This document shows positions 6,955 through 15,234 of a DNA stretch of 56,976 nucleotides, piece by piece (position 1 is the first letter of the stretch; the number at the start of each line of letters is the position of its first letter). The notes below the pieces were generated by a model that saw nothing but the letters and a program-made list of their open reading frames with translations, was not told where the DNA came from and did no database searches. The stretch comes from Sulfoacidibacillus thermotolerans (GTDB taxonomy: Bacteria; Bacillota; Bacilli; Alicyclobacillales; SLC66). The translations under genes were made by a program, and so were the position numbers. The stretch lies in the NCBI RefSeq assembly GCF_003144315.1, contig NZ_MPDK01000017.1:1-56976 (forward strand). Reading direction: 5' to 3'.

Positions 6955-7975
6955 CCGTGTTCCCCCGTTCATGAAATCTTTTCGCTGTAAGAGATTGGAG
7001 TTTCCGGACGAATCGAACAGCAGTTTTTATTTGTTCCCACTCACCTGCCGTGAGTTCCTCCAATTGAAGTAAATCTGTAGCCTTAACACCACGCAACAAC
7101 TGATCAACATGAAGTCGCACACGCCAATTTAAAATTTTTCTTACAACTTGCTGTGCTTCATGTGCCAATTCTCCATTCCAACAGTGAGATTCATGTAAGC
7201 GCTCGATCCGTCGAAGAGTGGACGGTTCTGCGACATCAATGCTATGTGCCCACAAACGAATCGAGTTTACAAGCGGCGAATAGAGTGCTTCTTTTAGCGA
7301 GAAAACCCCTTTTCTCCAAAGTGGCAAGGGAATCTTATCCGCTCGCCCTTGATCCGCAATTTTCCAACGCACAAAAGATGAGCGAGCGAAGTAATCCACA
7401 ACTTGTTGGCGCATCATAAAAACGAGTGCTTCTTCCCCTAAAATCGGAACTGCATCTGCTGCAATCAGCAAAAAGCGAATATGCTCCCAAGTGGGTTCTT
7501 GCTGATAGCGAGTAAGTCGCAAAGACCAATCTTCGACTGTCCCACGCCACCGTGGATTGCTCGCCATCACATTGCCAGTACAAAGCGTATAGCCAATTTC
7601 ATGCAAATAGGCGGATACGAGTTCAGAAAGTTGGAAAAAGTAAGTTTGTAAAGATTGTTCCTCCTCTTTCCTACAAGGAGCAAAGATCAGAGCGTGGTCT
7701 TGATCGACGCGAAGCGCTTGCTCACTGCGCGCTCCACTCCCTAACATAATGAAACAAAACGCAGCACAGGGCGGATCTAATCCTTCGCGTTGAAGTTGTT
7801 TTTGGGCAAGCAAAAACGCCTGGCGATGCATCATACGATGGTGTTGACTCAAGATATGGTACGTCTGTTCCACAGAATCCGCATGCAAACTCCTATCAAT
7901 CTGATGTGGCAACTTTTGCTGAAACGCACGCAAAGCGTGCAAGCTGTAGATTTTTTCATCCTCAAAAGTAAGCAC
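6944..7975 (-). CDS. DUF294-type putative nucleotidyltransferase
   Basis: A 343-residue protein. The middle carries IMLGSGARSEQALRVDQDHA, the G-S-x-x-R-x-E-Q...D-Q-D signature of the DUF294/GlnD-like nucleotidyltransferase domain, followed by a long helical region matching the DUF294 C-terminal substrate-binding domain. There are no N-terminal cyclic-nucleotide or CBS domains, which many family members have, so this is a short form. The start is GTG with GGGG 8 bases upstream. The stop codon overlaps the start of the DnaQ-like exonuclease gene. DUF294 proteins encoded beside DnaQ-like exonucleases are also seen in other bacteria; function remains unknown. Confidence 0.75.
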   Translation of the reverse strand: MLTFEDEKIYSLHALRAFQQKLPHQIDRSLHADSVEQTYHILSQHHRMMHRQAFLLAQKQLQREGLDPPCAAFCFIMLGSGARSEQALRVDQDHALIFAPCRKEEEQSLQTYFFQLSELVSAYLHEIGYTLCTGNVMASNPRWRGTVEDWSLRLTRYQQEPTWEHIRFLLIAADAVPILGEEALVFMMRQQVVDYFARSSFVRWKIADQGRADKIPLPLWRKGVFSLKEALYSPLVNSIRLWAHSIDVAEPSTLRRIERLHESHCWNGELAHEAQQVVRKILNWRVRLHVDQLLRGVKATDLLQLEELTAGEWEQIKTAVRFVRKLQSLTAKRFHERGNTDGI

Positions 7976-8002
7976 CCGTCCATCCCCTGTCCGCTCTTAC
8001 AA

Positions 8003-8011
8003 CATATGATA
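8003..8011 (+). promoter_or_regulatory. candidate sporulation (SigE/SigK-like) -10 element
   Basis: CATATGATA fits the CATAnnnTA -10 consensus of SigK and the CATAnnAT of SigE. It lies 28 bases before the ATG of the His/Pro-rich protein. The -35 region is not convincing (CC in place of AC), so this is only a lead. Confidence 0.25.
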
Positions 8012-8039
8012 AATGAAAAGTAACTATGGGGTGGGATCC

Positions 8040-8468
8040 ATGAAATTTAATACCATTGTAAAAGCAGGCACACTCGCGTTTGACATTTTAAATCATCAAT
8101 CCACACAAGCCCTTAGTGGTCTCGTACGAAATGGCGTCAAACGCCGCGTCGCAGGGAAAAGCATCCCCTTTGCAAAATCAGGAAAGTCTGCAAAAGCACA
8201 AAAAGAACCTTCTCTTTTTGAGCATTTCTTAGGAATCGATCGGCCGCCCTACCCAATGCATCCGATGCATTCACACCCGGGACTACCGCACAATCCACAT
8301 CCCTATCATGCATCGAGAATGGTTCCCCCTCGCTCTGTGTATCAAGTACCTCAACAACCACTACCTACAGAGCATATTAAAAAAGCGTTAAAATACGTTA
8401 CACCAGAAAACATGCAAAAAGCTATGCAATGGCGCGACATTGTAAAAAGTTTGATCAGTAAAGAATGA
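8040..8468 (+). CDS. hypothetical protein with a Pro/His/Met-rich middle
   Basis: A 142-residue protein not recognised from any family. It has a basic N-terminal half (GVKRRVAGKSIPFAKSGKSA), a low-complexity Pro/His/Met segment (PPYPMHPMHSHPGLPHNPHP) near residues 73-92, and a short helical C-terminus (EHIKKALKYVTPENMQKAMQ). No membrane segment or signal peptide is seen. The start is fixed by GGGGTGGG four to five bases before the ATG at 8040. It is transcribed divergently from the DUF294 gene and convergently with the VTT gene. The composition recalls small spore-coat or metal-binding proteins, and a possible sporulation -10 lies upstream; both are weak inferences. Confidence 0.7.
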   Translation: MKFNTIVKAGTLAFDILNHQSTQALSGLVRNGVKRRVAGKSIPFAKSGKSAKAQKEPSLFEHFLGIDRPPYPMHPMHSHPGLPHNPHPYHASRMVPPRSVYQVPQQPLPTEHIKKALKYVTPENMQKAMQWRDIVKSLISKE

Positions 8469-8487
8469 AATACACCACTCACTAGTC

Positions 8488-8522
8488 AGTGCCGCCCACA
8501 TCATCTTGCGCGTGGCGGCACT
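8488..8522. terminator. GC-rich hairpin between convergent genes
   Basis: AGTGCCGCCCAC and GTGGCGGCACT form a strong stem (one bulged C) between the ends of the convergent genes at 8468 and 8544. No T-run follows, but the position suggests a bidirectional stop or transcript end. Confidence 0.5.
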
Positions 8523-8543
8523 TGCAGATCTAAATTCGACAAA

Positions 8544-9293
8544 TCAAGGCTCCGTCGAATGATCAGAATTTGACGTATTTTCAATAGCAGCAGTTCCAGT
8601 AACAGAAACAAACCATTTTTTGCGATAAATCACACCAAGAATAAATAAGATAGCAAACGGCACGGACGCCCAAAGAACCCATATGACAGCACCATGACTC
8701 ACCCCCATAAACAAAGCCCCCATCACAAGGTCAAAGGGAATGATGCCAAGTGCTGTCGTCCAAACAAAAGGCCACAACTCTATATCTAGCAATCCTGCAA
8801 TATAATTGAGAGCGTGAAATGGCACGAAAGGGACGAAACGCAGAGCAAAAAGACCTAGTGTTCCTCGTTGCGTTACCCAATCATTGACCTGTTGTTGCCG
8901 CTTTTCAGGAAGTAAGCGCCGAACGACAGGCTGTCCAAAAAAGCGCGTTAAGTACATCGCAAGGACAGCCCCAATCACCGCTCCCACCCATGAATAGAAA
9001 AGCCCCCAACCCACGCCGTAGATGATCATATTGGCAACAATCAAAAACTCGGATGGCACTGGCAATACACAAAGAATTGCCATCAATAACACTGCGACGA
9101 GGATCCCGTACATTCCGGCTGACTGAATCACGACAAGTGCATGGTGAATGGAGAGTGAATGGCGATAGTGGAAATAAAGCCAACCCACTCCCGCCAAGAG
9201 CAAAACGCCAGTTAAGACAGGAATCGGTTTTAACTCAAATGGCCGCTCTCGTTCATCTGCTCCATCTGGTTTGATAGCGGCCCACCTCCGCAC
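8544..9293 (-). CDS. VTT-domain (TVP38/TMEM64, DedA-like) membrane protein
   Basis: A 249-residue integral membrane protein with about six hydrophobic segments. It carries GVGWGLFYSWVGAVIGAVLA followed by YLTRFFGQPVV and RFVPFVPFHALNYIAGL, the F/Y-G-R and R-F-x-P-x-x-P patterns of the VTT domain found in TVP38/TMEM64 and DedA proteins. The family is associated with lipid scrambling or transport. The start is odd: GTG at 9293 has a poor ribosome site, while a good one (GGAGGTG) lies 6 bases inside the frame with no ATG/GTG/TTG at the right distance; only ATC (codon 7) is correctly spaced. It follows the deformylase gene closely. Confidence 0.8.
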   Translation of the reverse strand: MRRWAAIKPDGADERERPFELKPIPVLTGVLLLAGVGWLYFHYRHSLSIHHALVVIQSAGMYGILVAVLLMAILCVLPVPSEFLIVANMIIYGVGWGLFYSWVGAVIGAVLAMYLTRFFGQPVVRRLLPEKRQQQVNDWVTQRGTLGLFALRFVPFVPFHALNYIAGLLDIELWPFVWTTALGIIPFDLVMGALFMGVSHGAVIWVLWASVPFAILFILGVIYRKKWFVSVTGTAAIENTSNSDHSTEP

Positions 9294-9321
9294 CCTAAAG
9301 TTTGTCGTGCTCTATTATACA

Positions 9322-9816
9322 TTACTTTTTTCGCCTTCCAGAACCTACGGGTTGCGCATCCTCGCGATACAACCGAACTGCCCGCGACGTGAATAAAATC
9401 CCATCGAGATGGTCAATTTCATGTTGGATACAGCGCGCGCGAAAGTCCGTCTCTTCAAACTCAATCACTTCTCCTTGATGATTCCACGAACGTACGCGAA
9501 TATATCGATAACGCGGTGTATCCCCATACAGTCCAGGAATCGAAAGACAGCCATCTGGCCCAATTTCTTCGTCGCGCCCTTCTAAAATAACTGGATTAAT
9601 AAGATCCAGTCGCCCCTTTCCATCCTCCACATCTACCACAGCAATACGTTTTAAGATATTGACTTGAGGTGCAGCCAGACCAATTCCATTTGCAAACTTC
9701 ATCGTCTCATACATATTGTCAAGCACCCGCAAAACATTAGGTGTCACTTTTTCAATCGGTTTTGCCGGTGTTGTGAGAATCGGATCAGGAAACTTCACAA
9801 TTTCATAAATCGCCAT
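9322..9816 (-). CDS. def: peptide deformylase
   Basis: A 164-residue iron/zinc enzyme that removes the N-formyl group from nascent proteins. The three family motifs are present: NGIGLAAPQV (motif 1), DGCLSIPG (motif 2, with the metal-binding Cys) and QHEIDHLDG (motif 3, HExxH with two metal-binding His). Length is normal for a type 1/3 deformylase of Gram-positive bacteria. A GGAGGGTGG ribosome site precedes the ATG. The gene lies 29 bases after the NCS2 permease gene and 28 bases before the VTT gene, all on the minus strand; the usual neighbours (fmt, priA) are absent. Confidence 0.95.
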   Translation of the reverse strand: MAIYEIVKFPDPILTTPAKPIEKVTPNVLRVLDNMYETMKFANGIGLAAPQVNILKRIAVVDVEDGKGRLDLINPVILEGRDEEIGPDGCLSIPGLYGDTPRYRYIRVRSWNHQGEVIEFEETDFRARCIQHEIDHLDGILFTSRAVRLYREDAQPVGSGRRKK

Positions 9817-9845
9817 ACAGCCACCCTCCAGACATTACCTTGCTT

Positions 9846-11150
9846 TTAAGAACTTGCAATCAGATCCCATTTTACGAGATTTTCTAAACCAATGGAAATC
9901 GCCACACCCACAAGTAATCCGTTGCCAAGGAAAGTTCGCAATGCGTTTGGCAGTGACAAAAATGCTGTGCTTGGCGTTGCAAGGAGTGCAATACCAAGCA
10001 AGGCCGGCAACGCAATCCGATAGATCGTGCGCGGTGTAAATGTCAACCCTTCCAGTTTTTGTAGAGCGGACCCAAAAAGCTGTAAATATGCAACGAGTAA
10101 AACGGCATCTCCTACACTCACAGGCAACGTTGAGAAAAATGAGCTTAATGGAGAGATCAACCCTAGCAACATAAACATCACAGCTCCGAGCGCAAACGGC
10201 AATCGACCATAAATTTGTGTCGAGCGCAAAAAGCCAATCGACGAAGTATAAGGTGCATACGGGACGAGCCCAAACACACCAGACATCACCGTATTAAACC
10301 CAGTGACAAGCAGAGAACGGCGATACATTTCATCTGTAGCATACACGCCAAACAGTGGTTCGACACTCTCAAGCGTCGCGACAGTATTTGTCGAGTTGAT
10401 CAGTCCTGTAATCACAGCAGTCAGCACAATCCCGACATCAAACTGAAATGGACCAAAAGCAAGTGGACGAAACAACATCCATAAGCTCGCTGTCGGCGCT
10501 GGATGAACCGGAGTGATTCCCCATTGATACACTGCCCAGCCAAGGGCAATACCAATCAGTATAGCGAAATTCCGCAACATTTGTTGACCTTTTACGTTAA
10601 GCCATACGACAAGTACCACGAGGCCTACCGAAAGGAGAGCAACTTTTACTTCAATGGTCGAATGATCTCCAAGACCGACCATACCGCGAAAAAAAATTGT
10701 AATCAACTCTGTCGCTAAAAGCATTAAAAATACTGAAGTCGCAACCGGCGTAAACCACTTGCGCAAAATGCTGCCAAGTCCAAATGCGCCAAGCAGCATG
10801 ATGAGTACCCCTGAGAGAACAATTCCTGTCTCAAGACTTCCACCAGCTATGACAAGAGATATGCCAGCAGCTTTCGCCCCAAGCAGTACACTTAGCACAA
10901 CTCCCCACCAAACACCGGATTGTCCCTCTAGGATGGGGAGTTTATGCCCCCAAAAAAGCTGCAAAATGCAGGCTACCCCCGTGTAAAGGAAAGAACGCTG
11001 AGTGAAAGCCGCAATTTGCAATGGTCCCATCTGTAAAGCTGCACCAACGGAAACTGGAATCACAACCGTATTGGCAAACATAAATAGCAACCACTGACTT
11101 CCTGCCAGCCAGTGTTGAACTTGCAACAACGACCTCGCATTCGAATTCAT
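9846..11150 (-). CDS. NCS2-family nucleobase permease (xanthine/uracil type)
   Basis: A 434-residue membrane protein with about 12-14 hydrophobic segments. WLLFMFANTVVIPVSVGAAL and LPILEGQSGVWWGVVLSVL at the N-terminus resemble the first helices and the Q/E-containing motif of nucleobase:cation symporter-2 proteins, and INSTNTVATLESVEP resembles the conserved region near helix 8. It should import a purine or pyrimidine base; which one is not clear. The second possible start (ATG at 11150) is chosen because GAGGT lies 7 bases upstream. A leader of about 95 bases separates it from a possible promoter; I could not match it to a known purine, xanthine or preQ1 riboswitch. Confidence 0.82.
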   Translation of the reverse strand: MNSNARSLLQVQHWLAGSQWLLFMFANTVVIPVSVGAALQMGPLQIAAFTQRSFLYTGVACILQLFWGHKLPILEGQSGVWWGVVLSVLLGAKAAGISLVIAGGSLETGIVLSGVLIMLLGAFGLGSILRKWFTPVATSVFLMLLATELITIFFRGMVGLGDHSTIEVKVALLSVGLVVLVVWLNVKGQQMLRNFAILIGIALGWAVYQWGITPVHPAPTASLWMLFRPLAFGPFQFDVGIVLTAVITGLINSTNTVATLESVEPLFGVYATDEMYRRSLLVTGFNTVMSGVFGLVPYAPYTSSIGFLRSTQIYGRLPFALGAVMFMLLGLISPLSSFFSTLPVSVGDAVLLVAYLQLFGSALQKLEGLTFTPRTIYRIALPALLGIALLATPSTAFLSLPNALRTFLGNGLLVGVAISIGLENLVKWDLIASS

Positions 11151-11255
11151 TTGCGCCACCTCAAACTCGCTACTCTAGAGACATGGCTACACGCGACCCA
11201 AGCTGGCGCTGACCCCTCTCGTAAGTAAAGCTCACACCTTCCTCAATCTATCATA

Positions 11256-11284
11256 ATTGTAGCATACACATTCAAACTCGTGAC
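11256..11284 (-). promoter_or_regulatory. candidate promoter of the NCS2 permease gene
   Basis: Minus-strand TACAAT (11261-11256) preceded by TGC forms an extended -10. A weak GTCACG lies 17 bases upstream. It would give a leader of roughly 95 bases before the permease. The 11151-11255 stretch shows no gene and no regulatory RNA I recognise. Confidence 0.35.
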
Positions 11285-11305
11285 CCCATGATCCTTAAAT
11301 TCGAC

Positions 11306-11344
11306 TAAAAACCGGGCAATCTCTCTATACAGAGATTGCCCGGT
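11306..11344 (-). terminator. intrinsic terminator of amtB
   Basis: ACCGGGCAATCTCT and AGAGATTGCCCGGT form a perfect 14-bp stem around a 6-base loop. On the minus strand it is followed by TTTTT, 38 bases beyond the amtB stop codon. Confidence 0.92.
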
Positions 11345-11381
11345 ACTTGTAAAATATGTTAGGAAATACCTCCACTACACC

Positions 11382-12716
11382 TTAAAGCGTTGTTTCATGG
11401 GCCGACGCAGTTGCCTCTACACGCAATTCCGGAGCGACGGAAGGACGTTTTAAACTACCTAGCACACTCGCGGCAACATCCCACGTCAGTGTTTCAGGAT
11501 ATGCATTTTCATTGTGCAAGACAATGTCAAGTCCAATTTTTTCTTCTTCTTCTGTGACGCGAAGTCCCATAAGCAGGTCAACGACCTTAAGCAAGATAAA
11601 AGTCCCAATCGCCGAGAATGCCCAAGTAGCAGCAACACCGATCAATTGCACAACCGCTTGATGCGGATTGCCATAAAACAACCCGTTTGCCCCCCCAGAA
11701 TTGACAGAAACCGTGGCGAAAAGTCCAGTGGCTATCGCTCCCCACGTCCCTCCGATGCCGTGTCCGCCAAAAGCGTCAAGTGCATCATCGTACCCAAAAT
11801 GACCTTTTAGCAGAGTCGAAGAGAAATAGCAGATCACTCCGCCCAGCGCCCCAATAATAAGTGCTCCTTCAACATTCACATAACCGCAAGCTGGTGTGAT
11901 GGCAACAAGTCCTGTCACCGCTCCAGCACTCGCCCCAACAAGTGTCGCATGACCTGTCATCAGGCGCTCTACAAGCATCCAAGCGAGCGCAGCAGCAGCC
12001 GTCGCCGTATTTGTGACGAGAAATGCGCTGACAGATAATTCATTGGCCGCTGCAGCACTACCGGCATTAAAGCCAAACCAACCAAACCACAGCAATGCGA
12101 CGCCAAGCAATACCATAGGGACATTGTGCGCCTTAATGGAAGGCGAGCCGTGTTCGGCACGCTTGCCAAGATACATTGCGCAGATCAGCCCGGAGATTCC
12201 TGAACTAATATGAACGACTGTACCTCCAGCAAAATCGAGAATCCCCATATTATGCAACCAACCGCCTACACCCCAAACCCAATGCGCCAACGGATCGTAG
12301 ATAAAGGTCGCCCAAAGAGTTATAAAAAGCAGAAACGACGAAAATTTCACGCGTTCAGCTAATCCACCAACAATCAAAGCAGGAGTAATAATCGCAAACA
12401 TCATCTGAAACGTTCCATATAATTCGTTTGGAATCGTTGGCGCGTAATTCGGATCGGGCGCTCCCCCCACATGGTTAAAAAATGCCCATTGCAGATCGCC
12501 GATCACATGATGCACATCAGGACCAAATGCTAAGCTATACCCAAAGATCACCCACTGCACCGAAACGATCAAAACAACTGCAAATACTTGATACAACGTC
12601 GTAATGACATTTTTATTGCGCACAAGGCCGCCGTAAAAAAAAGCAAGTCCTGGTGTCATCAGCAAAACAAGTGCGGATGAAGCCAGAATCCAAGCCATAT
12701 CACCCGAGTTTAGCAT
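11382..12716 (-). CDS. amtB: ammonium transporter
   Basis: A 444-residue Amt/MEP/Rh channel with eleven predicted membrane helices. The N-terminus (MAWILASSALVLLMTPGLAF, then FYGGLVRNKN) is diagnostic. The pore twin histidines are in DPLAHWVWGVGGWL and DAFGGHGIGGTWGA, and LLWFGWFGFNAGSA is the family signature. The cytoplasmic tail (about 50 residues) is long. It conducts ammonium/ammonia for assimilation. No glnK/PII gene is adjacent, unlike many Bacilli and proteobacteria. A very good SigA promoter lies upstream, and no clear TnrA box was seen. The ribosome site GGAGGGG precedes the ATG. Confidence 0.96.
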   Translation of the reverse strand: MLNSGDMAWILASSALVLLMTPGLAFFYGGLVRNKNVITTLYQVFAVVLIVSVQWVIFGYSLAFGPDVHHVIGDLQWAFFNHVGGAPDPNYAPTIPNELYGTFQMMFAIITPALIVGGLAERVKFSSFLLFITLWATFIYDPLAHWVWGVGGWLHNMGILDFAGGTVVHISSGISGLICAMYLGKRAEHGSPSIKAHNVPMVLLGVALLWFGWFGFNAGSAAAANELSVSAFLVTNTATAAAALAWMLVERLMTGHATLVGASAGAVTGLVAITPACGYVNVEGALIIGALGGVICYFSSTLLKGHFGYDDALDAFGGHGIGGTWGAIATGLFATVSVNSGGANGLFYGNPHQAVVQLIGVAATWAFSAIGTFILLKVVDLLMGLRVTEEEEKIGLDIVLHNENAYPETLTWDVAASVLGSLKRPSVAPELRVEATASAHETTL

Positions 12717-12771
12717 GAAATTCCCCTCCGTTATGTTTGATGACGTGGCATGTGATTTTTATTTACGGCTA

Positions 12772-12800
12772 ATCTTACACGTGCCTTGATTGTCTGTCAA
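12772..12800 (-). promoter_or_regulatory. SigA promoter of amtB
   Basis: On the minus strand a perfect TTGACA (12800-12795) and TAAGAT (12777-12772) are spaced by 17 bases, about 55 bases before the amtB start codon. Confidence 0.75.
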
Positions 12801-12828
12801 TATTCAATACAGCATATCGCATAAAAAT

Positions 12829-13992
12829 TCAGTCGATAGTTGCTATGCTCATGTATTGCTGCAAGTACTGCTCGACAACTCTTTCCCAAGTAAACTGTTT
12901 GATGATGCGATGGCGGCCATTATTCCCGAGTTTGGCACGCACAGAGGGCTCGCTTGCCAACTGTGCAATCGCGCGAGCAAAAGATTCTGAATGCTCATAT
13001 GGTCGAAGCAAATACCCAGTGACATCCGCTGCGATTGCTTCACGAATCCCCCATTGATCGCTCGCCAGTACAGGCAACCCACTCGCTTGTGCTTCAAGAT
13101 TCACAAGCCCAAAAGCTTCTGCTTTTTGCGATGGACACAAGAAAATATCCGCTGCCCGAAAAATATCCGCCAATTGTTCATGATTTTGATATCCCAAAAA
13201 ACGAATAGCCCCTTTCCTTGCCAATTGTTGCAAACGGTACATATAACTTTTGGCCACTTTAGGCGCTGTCCCAACAATCCATAACACAACCTCTGCCCCA
13301 TAGTCTGCACGCGCCTGTTGTACAGCGCGAATCGCTAGATCTACACCTTTTCGCGGGATCAAGCGACCTACAAATAAGGTGACAATTTCATTCTCCCGAA
13401 CTTTCAGTTCTCTACGCAGACGGGCACGGGCTCGTTTCTCCGCCTCGGAGAAGACTGGATGAAAAAGGTGATGATCAACCCCTGGATAGATCACGTGCAC
13501 TTTATCTTTCGCAAACGCAAAACGACGAAGTAATTCCCCTCTGATAAATTCGCTATTGACAATGATGCGATCAGAACTCTGTAAAGCAACACGAGCATCA
13601 ACAGGTGAAATTCTATTCTGTGCCAGAAAAGTCAAAGAATGCAAACTGAGCAACACGTTCGCTGCTGGTTTTGCTGCTTTTAAGAGACGCACATAGTGAG
13701 GACGATTGTCGATCTGAAAAAGATGTGCTGCTTTTGAATTTTCATCAAGATTGCGATCACAATCTCGAAGTACTTCCGACAAATAATTTTTCCCAACGGC
13801 GTGAGGTAACCTCACATTTTCCACACTTTGTTGGACTCCACGTAAAACGGTTTGTTTCCCATATAGACTCACGTCGACACGTGCACGCAAGTTTCGCCAT
13901 ATATGATAGAGATAAATTTCAACCGATGTACACGGGTGCGGCGGTAAAAATGCACCACCAGGTGCGATAAGATGAATTTTTAGATCTGACAT
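12829..13992 (-). CDS. GT4 glycosyltransferase, spore-coat (CotSA/YtcC)-like
   Basis: A 387-residue GT-B glycosyltransferase. The N-terminal domain starts KIHLIAPGGAFLPPHP. The C-terminal donor-binding domain has LFVGRLIPRKGVDLAI and the family E-x7-E as SQKAEAFGLVNLEAQASG. It should move a nucleotide-activated sugar to an unknown acceptor. The start ATG at 13992 has GGAGGT about 8 bases upstream; the longer open frame upstream would run through the divergent gene's promoter region. It is divergent from a second GT4 gene 84 bases away. The neighbouring YheC/D-like and HipA-like genes suggest a spore-coat or capsule role, as for Bacillus cotSA/ytcC; this is contextual inference. Confidence 0.82.
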   Translation of the reverse strand: MSDLKIHLIAPGGAFLPPHPCTSVEIYLYHIWRNLRARVDVSLYGKQTVLRGVQQSVENVRLPHAVGKNYLSEVLRDCDRNLDENSKAAHLFQIDNRPHYVRLLKAAKPAANVLLSLHSLTFLAQNRISPVDARVALQSSDRIIVNSEFIRGELLRRFAFAKDKVHVIYPGVDHHLFHPVFSEAEKRARARLRRELKVRENEIVTLFVGRLIPRKGVDLAIRAVQQARADYGAEVVLWIVGTAPKVAKSYMYRLQQLARKGAIRFLGYQNHEQLADIFRAADIFLCPSQKAEAFGLVNLEAQASGLPVLASDQWGIREAIAADVTGYLLRPYEHSESFARAIAQLASEPSVRAKLGNNGRHRIIKQFTWERVVEQYLQQYMSIATID

Positions 13993-14076
13993 ACCTTTGA
14001 CCTCCACTTCGCTCTTTGCTTTGGCATCAGCGCTATCCCACTGTGCAGTTTTGAACGTGAAAGTGAGTGATTTTGC

Positions 14077-15234
14077 GTGCTCATCACCGTCATCTCCACA
14101 GAATATGAACCACACATCATTGGCGGTCTTGGTATCGTGGCCACGCGTTTAGCTGAAGCGTTAGCGGCACGCGGTCACGAGATCGTCGTTTTAACCAAGG
14201 GCACAAAACCATATATCGAAGAGTTCAGCAAACGTCATCTGCGCATATTTCGCTATCCACGTGATTCTGAGTATTTTTCAAAACAAACACAAACCTTTTA
14301 CGCGAATCCCATTCTGCACCATCTGCGCAAGCTCGGTATCTGCCCTGACATCATTCATGTGCACAGTGTACAAGGCGATGCACTCGCCAAAGCACTGAGT
14401 GAAAAATTCGGAGCACAAACTCTTTATACTTGTCATTCCCTCATCTCTGAGGAGGGTTTGGAAACACGTTTTAGTCAACAGATGGAACATCGTCAACGCC
14501 AACTTATAGAGCATGCGCATGCGATCATTTCGCCAAGTCGTTGGCAAGCCCTACTGCTCATGAGTCAATACCCAACCGCAAACGGAAAAACTTATGTCGT
14601 ATCAAATGGTACGAACATTGATCCAAATCCACACATCTGGCATGAGCGAACGCTATCCCATCTGCTCTTTGTCGGCCGCTTGATACGTTCCAAATGCGTG
14701 CTAGAAACCATTCATGCGGTAGCTTCACTAAAGAAGGTAGATCGCAAGGTCAAACTAGATATCATCGGGCGTGGCAGCAAAGAATACACAACCCTTTTAC
14801 ACCGTGAAACAGATCGTTTACATCTGACGCAAACCGTGCGTTTTCATGGATCGGTGCCTCATCATGAAGTCATTTCCAGGATGCAGAGAGCCGGTATTGT
14901 CGTGGTTCCAAGTCGCAGTGAATCTTTTGGACTTGTCGCTTTAGAAGCGATGGGCAACGCCATTGCGCTTGCCTCTACCACATCGGGTGGACTCGCCGAT
15001 TTTGTTTCAAAAGAAACTGCAAGCATTATCCATCACACAACAGCTTCAGACATTGCACACGCAATTCAAGAAGTATGGGGAAATTCCTCAAAAACTCTAC
15101 ATCGCCGCTATGCTGCTTATGCCACAGCTAAGCAATATACTTGGGAACAATGTGCAAAACGATATGAAGAAGTGATTAATCATCAACAAGATGCCTTCAC
15201 ACTAAGTTTCGAAAATGAGGGAACAAACAAATGA
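14077..15234 (+). CDS. GT4 glycosyltransferase
   Basis: A 385-residue GT-B glycosyltransferase that starts LITVISTEYEPHIIGGLGIV, the glycine-rich acceptor-side loop of glycogen-synthase-like GT4 enzymes. The donor domain has LLFVGRLIRSKCVLETI and VVPSRSESFGLVALEAMGNA (E-x7-E). It starts at GTG; the upstream ribosome site (GTGAGTG) is weak. Its 3' end overlaps the HipA-like gene by 4 bases, so the two are translationally coupled. It is divergent from another GT4 gene of similar size but different sequence. A role in making or decorating a spore-surface glycan is likely from the neighbours; donor and acceptor are unknown. Confidence 0.82.
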   Translation: MLITVISTEYEPHIIGGLGIVATRLAEALAARGHEIVVLTKGTKPYIEEFSKRHLRIFRYPRDSEYFSKQTQTFYANPILHHLRKLGICPDIIHVHSVQGDALAKALSEKFGAQTLYTCHSLISEEGLETRFSQQMEHRQRQLIEHAHAIISPSRWQALLLMSQYPTANGKTYVVSNGTNIDPNPHIWHERTLSHLLFVGRLIRSKCVLETIHAVASLKKVDRKVKLDIIGRGSKEYTTLLHRETDRLHLTQTVRFHGSVPHHEVISRMQRAGIVVVPSRSESFGLVALEAMGNAIALASTTSGGLADFVSKETASIIHHTTASDIAHAIQEVWGNSSKTLHRRYAAYATAKQYTWEQCAKRYEEVINHQQDAFTLSFENEGTNK

